Assembly (NCBI RefSeq): GCF_001613245.1
Contig: NZ_BDBZ01000007.1
Coordinates: forward strand, 248,001 to 312,000
Direction: 5' to 3'
DNA from: Nocardia speluncae NBRC 108251
GTDB taxonomy: Bacteria; Actinomycetota; Actinomycetes; Mycobacteriales; Mycobacteriaceae
DNA: 64,000 nucleotides
How positions within the stretch are numbered: the stretch's first letter is position 1; every line of letters starts with the position of its first letter. The notes beneath the pieces are model-generated. The model worked only from the letters and a program-made list of their open reading frames with translations, was not told the DNA's origin and did not search any database. This document shows positions 15,664 through 26,163 of the stretch, in pieces. Both the position numbers and the translations under genes were made by a program.

Positions 15664-17240
15664 CAGGTTTCGCGGCACTTCCGAACACCCTGTGGGGCCT
15701 GCTCGCCCATCGGGCGGCGCTGACTCCCGACCACATCATGCTCATCGACGAGCACGGCCACAGCGTGACCTTCTCCGCGATGGTGCGGCAGGCGCAGCGG
15801 GTGGCCGCCGGGCTCCACGATCTCGGCGTGCGGGCGGGGGATACCGTCAGCTGGCAGTTGCCCACCCGCATCGACACGGTGCTGCTGAGTCTCGCGCTCG
15901 CGCGGCTCGGCGTCACGCAGAATCCCATCATTCCCGTCTACCGCAGCCGCGAGGTCGCGGCGATGGTGCGGCAGTGCCGTGCAGCGTGGCTCATCACGGT
16001 GGGAGAGTTCCGTGGTTTCGCCCATGGGGCGATGGCCCGCGATATCGCGGCGTCCTACGATATTCGGGCCCTGGTGCTCGCCGGTGAACTACCCGTGGGC
16101 GATCCGGCGGAGCTGGGGCCGCCTCCCGGATCCGGTGCCGAGATCCGGTGGATCTACACGACTTCCGGCACCACCTCGGCGCCCAAAGGCGTATGCCACT
16201 CCGATGGATCGCTGATAGCCGGCGGCCTCGGTGTGGCCGATGCCCTCGCCGTGAGCGGCGAGGATGTCGCCACGATCTTCTTCCCGTTCGCCCATATCGG
16301 TGGACCGGATATGTTGATCGCCGGACTGGCCGTGGGCATGCCGATCGTCGTGTCGGAGGTCTTCGAGCCGGCCGCGGCAATGGCACTGCTGCGAAAGTAC
16401 GGGGTCACGGTATCGGGCGGCGGACCGTCGTTCTACACCATGTATCTGGAGCAGCAGATCCGGAGCGGCCCCGAGCCGGTGGCCCCGGCGCTGAGGTGCC
16501 TCGCCGGGGGTGGTGCACCGATGCCGCCGCGGGTTTATCACGAGGTGGTCGCGAGCATGGGGATACCGGTCCTCCACGGCTACGGGATGACCGAGTGCCC
16601 GATGATCACGCAGGGACGCCCCGGCGACAGTGTGGAACAGCTGACCTCGACGGTGGGCCGCCCGGTGCTGGGGTGCGAGGTCGCCGTGCGTGCCGACGAC
16701 GGGCAGCGGCTCGGACCGGAAGCCGAGGGGCAGGTGTGGGTCCGGGGCCCGATGCTGGTGCACCACTATCTCGTCGACGGCGATATCGTCGTCCCCCACG
16801 ACGAGGACGGCTGGTTCTACACCGGCGATGTGGGGTACCTGCGGCCGGACGGGCACGTGGTCTTGGTCGGCCGCGAGAAGGACCTCATCATCCGCAAGGG
16901 TGAGTCGATCAGCCCGATGGAGATCGAGGACGTACTCGGACAGCACCCCGCCGTCCAGGGGGTGGCCGTCATCGGGTTACCCGACGACAACCGGGGCGAG
17001 CGGATCTGCGCGGTGCTGGAACTCGTCCCCGGACGCGAGGCGCCTAGCGTCGCCGAGCTGCGCGAACACTGTCGTGCAGCGGGGCTGGCACCGTTCAAAT
17101 CACCTGAGCAGGTCGAGATCGTCGACAGTATGCCCACGACCCCGACCATGAAGATTCGTAAGCACCAGCTGCGCAACCGGTTCGACACGCAACCCCGCGC
17201 CGGTGCCCCGGCACCGCAGAAAACCGGCGCGGGCAACTGA
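15660..17240 (+). CDS. Acyl-CoA ligase (FadD-like, ANL superfamily)
   Basis: 526-residue AMP-forming ligase. The P-loop is YTTSGTTSAPKGV (about residues 163-175), followed by GYGMTE, DGWFYTGDVGYLRPDGH and the hinge/C-domain KDLIIRKGESISPMEIED. The C-terminal catalytic lysine region reads TTPTMKIRKHQLR instead of the usual R-T-x-T-GK, so the lysine is present in a slightly altered setting. The start is GTG 15660 overlapping the hydratase stop; the open frame further upstream is a shadow of that gene. It would activate a carboxylic acid from ring opening with CoA so that the neighbouring dehydrogenases and hydratase can process it. Substrate unknown. Confidence 0.88.
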   Translation: MTGFAALPNTLWGLLAHRAALTPDHIMLIDEHGHSVTFSAMVRQAQRVAAGLHDLGVRAGDTVSWQLPTRIDTVLLSLALARLGVTQNPIIPVYRSREVAAMVRQCRAAWLITVGEFRGFAHGAMARDIAASYDIRALVLAGELPVGDPAELGPPPGSGAEIRWIYTTSGTTSAPKGVCHSDGSLIAGGLGVADALAVSGEDVATIFFPFAHIGGPDMLIAGLAVGMPIVVSEVFEPAAAMALLRKYGVTVSGGGPSFYTMYLEQQIRSGPEPVAPALRCLAGGGAPMPPRVYHEVVASMGIPVLHGYGMTECPMITQGRPGDSVEQLTSTVGRPVLGCEVAVRADDGQRLGPEAEGQVWVRGPMLVHHYLVDGDIVVPHDEDGWFYTGDVGYLRPDGHVVLVGREKDLIIRKGESISPMEIEDVLGQHPAVQGVAVIGLPDDNRGERICAVLELVPGREAPSVAELREHCRAAGLAPFKSPEQVEIVDSMPTTPTMKIRKHQLRNRFDTQPRAGAPAPQKTGAGN

Positions 17241-17294
17241 ACCGCGTGCCCGTTCCCGGTGTGCTATCCATCCAGAAGTATCGGAGCCTTGCTG

Positions 17295-19211
17295 ATGCCC
17301 GACCACCTACCAGACCGCAGTTTCCTCGAGCGTGCCGTCGCGTTCGCCGATGCCAATGCCCTGCGCATGGCGTTGTTCCAGACGACGCGTGACCCGGAGA
17401 TAGCCGCCATCCCGGTGCGCCGGGTGATGACGGGCGGTTCCGAGGCCGTGGTGATCGACCCGGCCGACAGAGAGAAGATCCAGAAGAAGGCGGTCGATTT
17501 CCTCATCGATCACGCCGGTGAGCCCACACCGCAGGAGGTTTCTCCGGCGGAGCTCGACGAACTGGTCCAGATGGCCGAGGCGCGTACGATCTCCCCGTTC
17601 GACCTCGAGATGCGCCGGTTGCTGCCGAGCTTCGGCGATTTTCCGCACCGCGCCCGCTGGACCGGGCAGAAGCGGTCGCCCGAGGGGTTTTCGGTGGCGA
17701 TCGTCGGCGGCGGATTCGCGGGAGTGGCGATGGCCGTCCAGCTCGAACAGCTCGGTATCGCCTATCAGCTCTTCGAACGCCGCGGCGAGCTCGGAGGGGT
17801 ATGGAGCGCGAACCGCTATCCGGATGTGCGGGTCGATACGCTCAGCGCCATCTACCAATTCGGCTTCGAGAAGAGTTATCCCTGGTCGGAGCACTTCGCG
17901 CGGCAGGAGGAGGTGCGGGAATACCTCGATCACGTGGCACACAAGTACGGCGTCCGCGACAACGTCGGGTTCGGCCATCACGTCCGGAGCGCGCGCTGGG
18001 ACGACGATGCCGGCCGGTGGTCTCTGACGATCGAGGTCGACGGTGTGCGGACTGTCGAGCACACGGCGCAGGTCGTGGTCACCGCGAGTGGTTTGTTCGC
18101 GCAGCCCAAATCGCTGGATGTGCCCGGCGTCGAGCGTTTCGCGGGCGATCTCGTACACACGACGCAGTGGAGTGACGCGGTGCGTTACGAGGGGCGGAAG
18201 GTGGCCATCATCGGCAACGGCTCCACCGGCGTGCAGCTCCTGTCCGAGGTCGCCGCCCGCGCCGGCACCGTTCATGTCTGCCAGCGGACACCGCAGTGGA
18301 TCATGCCGCGCACCGGGTACGGACGGCCCATCGAGGAAGAGCTGCGCTGGCTCATCGAGAACATGCCCTGCTATTGGAATTGGGACAAGTTCGTGGCCGG
18401 GATGAGCTCTACCGACCTGCGCGAACAGTTGATCGTGGACAGCGACTGGATCCGGAACGGGGGCAGTGTCAACGAGCGCAACGACGCGCTACGCGCCGTC
18501 CTCGAGGGATATATCGCCCAGCAAGTGGGCGGCCGCCAGGATCTGATCGAGCGCCTGGTGCCCGACTACGCGCCCATGGTCCGCCGGCCCGTGGTGGACA
18601 ACAACTGGTATGCCGCGTTGACCCGGGACAACGTCGAGCTGGTTACGCAGGCAATCGCGTCCATCGACGAACGCGGCGTATTCCTGGCCGACGGGCGCCA
18701 TCTGGAGGTGGACCTGATCGTCACCGCTGTCGGGTTCGACACCCAGAACTATCTGTGGCCGACCCGGTATATCGGTCGAGCCGGGGTGAGTCTCGAAGAA
18801 GCCTGGCGCAATGAGGGTGCCAAGGCTTATCTCGGGATGACGGTTCCCGGTTTCCCGAACCTGTTCATGCTCAACGGCCCGAACTCGCAGCCGGCCGCCA
18901 GCGGTACCGGGTTGCCGTGCTGGTTCGAGATCTGGTCGCGCTATATCGGCGAGGCGATCGTCACCATGATCGAGGGGGGCCATCGCGCCATGGCGGTGCG
19001 ACCGGAGGTATGCGCCGAGTACAACCGTCTCGTCGACGACGAAGCCGGCCGGCTGCTGTATCTGGCAGACAACGGCGCCCGGAAGAAGAACTACTACGTC
19101 AACGACCGGGGCCGGCTCCAGGTGATCGCGCCGTTCACCGGTGAGCGTGTCTTCGCGATGTCGGCACACCCCGACCTCGCGGATTTCGAGCTGACCCCGT
19201 CAAGCCGCTGA
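17295..19211 (+). CDS. Baeyer-Villiger monooxygenase (class B flavoprotein, long N-terminal extension)
   Basis: 638 residues with about 130 residues before the FAD domain, as in 4-hydroxyacetophenone monooxygenase-type enzymes. FAD Rossmann motif GGGFAG is at 138-143 and the NADPH Rossmann motif GNGSTG at 307-312. Between them is the Baeyer-Villiger fingerprint F282-x-G284-x3-H288-x3-W292; the residue after Trp is Ser rather than Pro, a known type of variation. No transmembrane segment. It inserts oxygen next to a ketone using O2 and NADPH, giving an ester or lactone. It lies 54 bp after the ligase, with CGGAG 8 bases before ATG 17295, and probably belongs to the same operon. The ADH and hydrolase of the divergent operon would provide the ketone and hydrolyse the product. 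Confidence 0.9.
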   Translation: MPDHLPDRSFLERAVAFADANALRMALFQTTRDPEIAAIPVRRVMTGGSEAVVIDPADREKIQKKAVDFLIDHAGEPTPQEVSPAELDELVQMAEARTISPFDLEMRRLLPSFGDFPHRARWTGQKRSPEGFSVAIVGGGFAGVAMAVQLEQLGIAYQLFERRGELGGVWSANRYPDVRVDTLSAIYQFGFEKSYPWSEHFARQEEVREYLDHVAHKYGVRDNVGFGHHVRSARWDDDAGRWSLTIEVDGVRTVEHTAQVVVTASGLFAQPKSLDVPGVERFAGDLVHTTQWSDAVRYEGRKVAIIGNGSTGVQLLSEVAARAGTVHVCQRTPQWIMPRTGYGRPIEEELRWLIENMPCYWNWDKFVAGMSSTDLREQLIVDSDWIRNGGSVNERNDALRAVLEGYIAQQVGGRQDLIERLVPDYAPMVRRPVVDNNWYAALTRDNVELVTQAIASIDERGVFLADGRHLEVDLIVTAVGFDTQNYLWPTRYIGRAGVSLEEAWRNEGAKAYLGMTVPGFPNLFMLNGPNSQPAASGTGLPCWFEIWSRYIGEAIVTMIEGGHRAMAVRPEVCAEYNRLVDDEAGRLLYLADNGARKKNYYVNDRGRLQVIAPFTGERVFAMSAHPDLADFELTPSSR

Positions 19212-19257
19212 CGGCTGTCCATCTGCCGCGGTCGAAGGGGCCTGCGCGCGGTCGTAG

Positions 19258-20037
19258 TCACTCGTAGCAGCCGGGGCCGTACCGGAGCCAATCGCCGGGG
19301 TCGTGTCCGATCCACACCTCGGCACCGGAACGGTCCCGGAGAGCGCGCAGCCGCTCGATCGATCGCACCGCGGCGGTGCTGTCCTGATCGAGCGGGAACG
19401 GCGAAGCCGATTCGAACGCCGCGCGGGTATGGGCGATATCGCCGGTGAGGATGATGGTCCGGCCGGGTAATCGCACCTGCACAGCCAGGGATCCGGGCGA
19501 ATGTCCGGGCAGCAAGAGCAGCGAGATGGCGGCGTCGCCGAAAAGGTCGTGGTCGCCGGATAATTCGCGCAGACGTAAATGCTGGGCAGCCTCCAGTTCA
19601 TCGCGCCGGTACAACCCGCACAGGTGCGCATCGGGATTCAACGCGTAGCGCAGCTCGCCCGCGCCCAGGTAGAACTGCGCGTCCGGGAACAGTTGTATGC
19701 CACCGGTGTGGTCGAAGTGCAGGTGGGACAGCACCACGTGGCCGATATCGGACGGTTCGAATCCGATTTTCCGCAGCTGTCGGTCGAGCCGTTGTTCCCG
19801 GGAGTACTCGATACGGGATTTCGTGGCGCCCGCGCCGTATACCGACGCGGGATCGCCGGCCGCGTCCGGAGACAGTCCGGTGTCGAAGAGTACGAGTCCC
19901 TCGGGGTGTTCGATGAGGAAGGTGGGGAACGGGGTCATCCAGTCGCCGGATGCGCCGGCCTCGATGAGGCCCTTGTCGATAGTGGCGGTCGGCGCATCGC
20001 AGACCCACATACGGTCGGCGGTGGGGGGAGTCGTCAT
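19258..20037 (-). CDS. Metallo-beta-lactamase-fold hydrolase (lactonase-like)
   Basis: 259 residues. The dinuclear metal motif H105-x-H107-x-D109-H110 (SHLHFDHTGG) is complete, with GHSPGSLAV and TGDIAH supplying further ligands. The arrangement is that of AHL-lactonase-like proteins. A start at ATG 20037 with AAGGTCAC upstream is preferred to an open extension of 26 residues. It converges on the Baeyer-Villiger gene (46 bp between stops) and is divergent from the MmgE/PrpD gene, with a CAANNNTTG-type element about 215 bp upstream. In context it may open a lactone made in the pathway rather than a signalling molecule (inference). Confidence 0.85.
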   Translation of the reverse strand: MTTPPTADRMWVCDAPTATIDKGLIEAGASGDWMTPFPTFLIEHPEGLVLFDTGLSPDAAGDPASVYGAGATKSRIEYSREQRLDRQLRKIGFEPSDIGHVVLSHLHFDHTGGIQLFPDAQFYLGAGELRYALNPDAHLCGLYRRDELEAAQHLRLRELSGDHDLFGDAAISLLLLPGHSPGSLAVQVRLPGRTIILTGDIAHTRAAFESASPFPLDQDSTAAVRSIERLRALRDRSGAEVWIGHDPGDWLRYGPGCYE

Positions 20038-20430
20038 ATGTGACCTTACCGGTTGCACGGCGTGTCCGTGATCGAATGTCGGATTGCGAAAGTGGTTGCG
20101 GCAGAGAGTATTCATGTTCCGCGGAGATGTGGTGCGGGCCTCGTTCGTTGTGGTGTGCGTGCGTGCTGCCCTCCGGTGGGATCCCTCGGTTGCCCTTGTC
20201 TGTGCATCGATATCCGGGTACCGTCCATCTAATTCCTAACGCTTGTAGGTTACAAGACTTGTAGGAGCCGCACGTTGCTTTCCCTCGATGTCTTCCGGAG
20301 ACAGCGGCACAGCTGTGGACGGCCGCCGGGCCTGACCCACTGCCGTAACTCCGGTGCACACCGATCGGCGAGCGCATCCCGACAGAGCCGGCGCCCGGTG
20401 CACCGGATATCAACGACCGAAGGGGCTGGT
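20038..20430. other. 393-bp divergent intergenic region with a CAANNNTTG-type operator
   Basis: No gene is supported. It separates the leftward lactonase-like gene from the rightward MmgE/PrpD operon and contains the operator element at 20237-20277. An open frame from 20275 runs into the MmgE/PrpD gene but lacks a ribosome site before 20431. Confidence 0.6.
20237..20277. promoter_or_regulatory. weaker copy of the CAANNNTTG operator array
   Basis: The centre is a perfect ACAAGACTTGT (20252-20262) containing CAAGACTTG. At minus 16 bp is TAACGCTTG (one mismatch to CAANNNTTG); at plus 16 bp is CGCACGTTG, which keeps only the TTG half. Read on the minus strand, a TTAG follows the third repeat at the same place as the -10 block of the other two arrays, so this copy may face the lactonase gene as well as the MmgE/PrpD gene. 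Confidence 0.55.
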
Positions 20431-21849
20431 ATGACCACTGAGCGCATCGAAGAAGAAGTCGAGGAAGCCGCCTTCGTTCTCGCCCGGCATGCTGTGGCAC
20501 TCACGTACGCCGACCTCCCGGCCGGGGTGGCCGAAATGACGAGCAAGACGATTCTCGACACCACCGGTGTGATCCTCCCGGCCGCCACCACGTCGCCGGA
20601 AGCCAAGGCACTCGCCGATCTCGTGCTCGACCTCGGTGGCAAGGAGGAAGCCACGCTCCTCGGATTCGGCCGCAAGGCCCCGGCCTGGCTCGCCGGTTAC
20701 GTCAACGGGGCCATGGCCAACTGCCAGGACTTCAGTGATCTGCACCCGGACGCCGCGCATATCTCCTCACCTGTGCTACCGGCCGCCATTGCACTCGCCG
20801 AGCGGCAGGGCGACATCACCGGAAAAGATTTCATCACCGCCGTCGCGCTGGGCGTCGACCTGCAGTGCCGGCTCACCATCGCCGCCGGGAAGCCGGGCGG
20901 GCGGATGGCTCCCTGGCACCCGGCGCCGCTGTTCGGGGTTTTCGGCGCCGCGCTGGCATGCAGCAAACTGCTGCGCCTCGATGAGAACCGGACCGTGGAC
21001 GCGCTGGGTATCGCGTTCACACAAGCGGCAGGCACCCACGAGATCGTTTTCGGCAAGAACTCCACCATCCGTGGTTTCGGGCATGCCGTCCCCGGCGAGG
21101 TCGGCGTACGCGCGGCCCTGATGGCGCAGGCCGGCATCAGTGGGGTCCGCCGGAGTTTCGAAGGGACGCACGGACTCTGGAATGTCTACTACCAGGGCGA
21201 CTACGATCGCGACCTGCTGCTCGGCGATCTGGGAATCCGGTACAACGTACTGGACGACGGGTTCAAACCGTGGCCTTCGTGCGCTTTCACGCACGTGTTC
21301 ATCGATATGGTCCGGGCGCTGCGGCGCGAGCACGTGTTCGGGCCGGCGGACGTCGAATCGGTCACCGTCACGGTGGGCGATTTCGCCCGCGGCCAGACCG
21401 AGCCGCTCGCGGAGTGGCGCCGCCCGGCCAACCCGATGCTGGCGAAACTGAGCGTGCCGTTCACGGTGGCCACGGCATTGCAGCACGGTGATGTCACCAT
21501 CGCCGACTACTTCGACGAGAAGCTGACCGATCCCGATGTGCTCGCCATGGCCGACCGGATCGAGTCCCGCTACGACGAGCAGTACGACTTCGTCGCGGGC
21601 TCCGGATTCCCCGGCGGCGAGATCGTGATACGTCTCCGGGACGGCCGGACGCTGACGCGGGAACAGCCGAGAGCATACGGTCATCCGCTCGTACCGATGA
21701 CCTGGGACGGGCTGATCGCGAAGTTCAAGGATTGCGCCGGCTACGCGGCGCGCCCGATTCCGGTCGAGGCCCTCGATCGGGCAGTGGCGGGATTCCGCGA
21801 TCTGGAATCCGTCGACAACGTCGGAGATCTGTTCGCCCTCCTCGGGTGA
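20431..21849 (+). CDS. MmgE/PrpD-family protein
   Basis: 472-residue member of the MmgE/PrpD superfamily, whose characterised members include 2-methylcitrate dehydratase and cis-aconitate decarboxylase. Typical segments are the N-terminal helical bundle, QDFSDLHPDAAHISSPVLPA (active-site His/Asp region, residues about 97-116), WHPAPLFGVFGAA and a C-terminal lid with FPGGEIVIRLRDGR. It starts the operon with an SDR, an NTF2-like protein and a thiolase, so it is unlikely to serve the methylcitrate cycle: no citrate synthase or lyase is nearby. A dehydration or decarboxylation of a cyclic or branched intermediate is likelier. GAAGGGG precedes ATG 20431. Confidence 0.85.
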   Translation: MTTERIEEEVEEAAFVLARHAVALTYADLPAGVAEMTSKTILDTTGVILPAATTSPEAKALADLVLDLGGKEEATLLGFGRKAPAWLAGYVNGAMANCQDFSDLHPDAAHISSPVLPAAIALAERQGDITGKDFITAVALGVDLQCRLTIAAGKPGGRMAPWHPAPLFGVFGAALACSKLLRLDENRTVDALGIAFTQAAGTHEIVFGKNSTIRGFGHAVPGEVGVRAALMAQAGISGVRRSFEGTHGLWNVYYQGDYDRDLLLGDLGIRYNVLDDGFKPWPSCAFTHVFIDMVRALRREHVFGPADVESVTVTVGDFARGQTEPLAEWRRPANPMLAKLSVPFTVATALQHGDVTIADYFDEKLTDPDVLAMADRIESRYDEQYDFVAGSGFPGGEIVIRLRDGRTLTREQPRAYGHPLVPMTWDGLIAKFKDCAGYAARPIPVEALDRAVAGFRDLESVDNVGDLFALLG

Positions 21850-21904
21850 CCGCCATCCACACGCGTAGTACCTGGGAAACACCGATACCTGAGGGATATG
21901 AGCA

Positions 21905-22683
21905 ATGCAATTGAAAGACAAGGTTGCCGTCATCACCGGATCGGCCGCGGGCATCGGCCGCCGGGCGGCCGTCCGTTTCGCGGCCGAGGGCGCTCGGGTC
22001 GTGGTGAGCGACCTGGACGATGCGGCCGGAGCCGAGACGGTTCAGCAGATCCGCAGCAGCGGGCACGAGGCGGCCTACTGCCACAGCGACGTCACGCAGG
22101 TTTGCGATCTCGAACGGCTGATGACGTTCGCGGCCGACACCTACGGCGGCGTGGACATCTTCTGGCACAATGCCGGGACCTCCAGCGCCTCGGTCACTTC
22201 CAGCCCGTCCGGGTACCATCCCGGCATCACCGAGGCCGACTGGGATCAGCAGATGAACGTCCACCTCAAGGCGGGCTTCTTCGGTGCGCGGCTGGCGGTG
22301 GACAAGATGCTCGAGCGCGGCGGCGGCGCGATCCTGTTCACCAGTTCGGCCGCCGCGCTGAAGCCGCCGGTCGGTACGGCTCCCACCTACCCGATCGCCA
22401 AACACGGTTTGATCCTGTTGACGAAAATGATGGCCGTCGACCTTGCCAAACACAACATCCGGGTCAACGCGATCTGCCCGGCTTCGATCAGGACCGCCAT
22501 GATCGAGGGGCTGCTGGCCGACGAATCGACCAAGGGAATCGTGGACGGCCTGGTGAAGCAGATGCCCATGGGCCGGATCCTCGAGATGGACGAGGTCGCC
22601 GATTGTGCCACCTTCCTGGTCTCGGAGCAGGCGTCCGCGATCACCGGCACCGTGCTGCCCATCGACGGGGGGCGTACCTCGCT

Positions 22684-22687
<4 letters not shown>
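21905..22687 (+). CDS. Short-chain dehydrogenase/reductase (SDR)
   Basis: 260-residue classical SDR. Cofactor motif TGSAAGIG (residues 11-18), VVSDLDD ending strand 2 (Asp, NAD(H) preference), HNAG in place of NNAG, catalytic Ser in LFTSSAAAL, and YPIAK as YxxxK. The C-terminal AITGTVLPIDGG is standard. It is the second gene of the operon, 55 bp after MmgE/PrpD, and its stop overlaps the next start (ATGA). It likely oxidises a hydroxy intermediate before the thiolase step; the substrate is unknown. Confidence 0.9.
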
Positions 22688-24391
<1,704 letters not shown>

Positions 24392-24404
24392 TCCCCACCG
24401 GTGG

Positions 24405-24447
24405 AACGGCGATCCCCCGGCCCGAACAGGTCCGGGGGATCGCCGTT
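24405..24447. terminator. bidirectional terminator between thiolase and CoA ligase
   Basis: AACGGCGATCCCCCGG (24405-24420) pairs over all 16 bases with CCGGGGGATCGCCGTT (24432-24447), leaving an 11-base loop. It lies in the 63-bp gap between two convergent genes, 13 bp after one stop and 7 bp before the other, so it should end both transcripts. Confidence 0.88.
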
Positions 24448-24454
24448 TCGGTGG

Positions 24455-26119
24455 TCACACTTCGAGATGCCTGCGGACGATCTTGCCGGTAGCAGTGCGA
24501 GGTAACGGGACCGTGGTGATACGCCACGTGGTGGGCACTTTGAAGTAGGACAGCCGGGCCGCGGCGTACTCGCGCAATTCCACGTCGGTAACGGTGGTGT
24601 CCGGGCCGACGACGACGACTGCCGCGACCTCCTGGCCCAGATCGGGATGCCGGACCCCGACCACCGCGCATTCCTGGACAGCAGGGTGTTCGTCGAGCAC
24701 CTGCTCGATTTCCGTCGGGTATACGTTCTCGCCGCCCCGCAGGATCAGGTCGGAACGGCGACCGGTGAGGTACACCCGGCCGTCCTCGACGATGCCGAAA
24801 TCGCCGGTACGCAGCCAGCGATCAGGGGTGATAGCGGCCGCGGTCGCCACCGGATCGTTCCAATAGCCGAGCATGACGAACGGACTGCGGGTACACACTT
24901 CGCCCGCCGAACCGTCGGGAACGGCGTTGCCCTCGGTATCCCGAATCTCCACGGCGACAGTAATGATCGGCCGGCCCAGAGTTCCCGGATGATCGGCGAG
25001 TTCGGTATTGCTCGCGGTCGATATCGCGGTGCTGCACTCGGTGAGGCCGTAACTGTCGACCAACGCTGTGCGGGCGAAGGGAACCTTCGCCCGCAGCCGT
25101 TCCTTGAATGCGGTCGACGACGGCGCCGACGCCAGCGCAAACGTGGTGAGCGACGTCAGGTCGTACCGCTCGAAATCGTCGTATTCGAGCAGTCGCGAGG
25201 CCATCGTCGGTACGGCACCCCAATTGGTGACGCGTTCACGTTCGATGAGGGTGAGGATCTGGTGGGCGTCGAATGCGCCCTGGTTCATGATGACCGCGCT
25301 GCCGGTCGCGAGGCGGGGGATCACGAGATTGTGCAGGCTCGCGATATGGAACAGCGGAGACGTGAGCAGATAGCGCCGATCGCTCGGGCTGTCTGCGTCG
25401 GCGGGATTGCCGGTGAACGCAGCCATCCTGGCGTCGCTGAACCGGAGGTAATCGACGACGGCGAGCAGATTGCGTTGTGAATGCAAGGCGCCCTTGGGGC
25501 GCCCGCTGGTCCCGGAGGTGTAGAGGATGACGGACGGATCGTCTTCGCCGATATCCACCCGCGGGATCGGACTGTGCGGGAACTGCGCGATCAGGCGCGG
25601 CAGATCCTCTTCCATGGTCAGAACCACCACGCCGGTGGTGTCGATACCAGCGAGCGCGGCGGCGCGTTTGGTATCGGCCACCACCACTTTCGGCGTGCAG
25701 TGCCGCAGGCCGTACTCGATTTCGGGCGCCACCCACCAGCCGTTCAGCCCCACCGAGACAGCGCCGAGCGCCTGTGTGGCCCAGAACGTCGTCACCCATT
25801 CGGGTGTGTTGGCGGCCAGGACGGCAACCCGGTCCCCTTTCCCGACGCCGTACAGTTCCCGCAGTGCGGCGGCGAGTGAGTAGGCGGCCGCGGCATGTTC
25901 GGCAAAGGTCACCCGCCGGTCTGCGGTGACGAGGTATTCGCGATCGCCCCAGGCGACGGAGTCGGCGAGTAGTTCACCGACGGCCGTTCTCCGGATCTTC
26001 ATCACCGGCATTCGCGCACCCAGCACCTCTTCCTCGACGATCTCGAACCGTCCGCCCGGCCCGGTGAGACGGGACACCACCTGGTCGAGATGCCGTTGCG
26101 TATCTGCGGTAGCAGCCAC
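24455..26119 (-). CDS. Acyl-CoA ligase (FadD-like, ANL superfamily)
   Basis: 554 residues. Motifs: P-loop [47 protein letters not shown] and the canonical C-terminal [11 protein letters not shown] with its catalytic lysine. It forms an acyl-AMP and then an acyl-CoA. The start is GTG 26119 with GGAAGGA at 6-base spacing; an open extension to 26242 overlaps the upstream gene and is rejected. It is the second gene after the solute-binding protein (44-bp gap), so substrate capture and CoA activation are probably coexpressed, and both share the divergent promoter region with the aldolase operon. Confidence 0.9.
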   Translation of the reverse strand: MAATADTQRHLDQVVSRLTGPGGRFEIVEEEVLGARMPVMKIRRTAVGELLADSVAWGDREYLVTADRRVTFAEHAAAAYSLAAALRELYGVGKGDRVAVLAANTPEWVTTFWATQALGAVSVGLNGWWVAPEIEYGLRHCTPKVVVADTKRAAALAGIDTTGVVVLTMEEDLPRLIAQFPHSPIPRVDIGEDDPSVILYTSGTSGRPKGALHSQRNLLAVVDYLRFSDARMAAFTGNPADADSPSDRRYLLTSPLFHIASLHNLVIPRLATGSAVIMNQGAFDAHQILTLIERERVTNWGAVPTMASRLLEYDDFERYDLTSLTTFALASAPSSTAFKERLRAKVPFARTALVDSYGLTECSTAISTASNTELADHPGTLGRPIITVAVEIRDTEGNAVPDGSAGEVCTRSPFVMLGYWNDPVATAAAITPDRWLRTGDFGIVEDGRVYLTGRRSDLILRGGENVYPTEIEQVLDEHPAVQECAVVGVRHPDLGQEVAAVVVVGPDTTVTDVELREYAAARLSYFKVPTTWRITTVPLPRTATGKIVRRHLEV

Positions 26120-26163
26120 GTTCGGTCCTTCCGTATCTCGGTGCGCTCCGGTATCTCGCCGGA

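Noticed and set aside
20431..21849. 2-methylcitrate dehydratase (prpD) assignment
   Set aside because: Superfamily match only; no prpC or prpB genes and an unrelated operon context.
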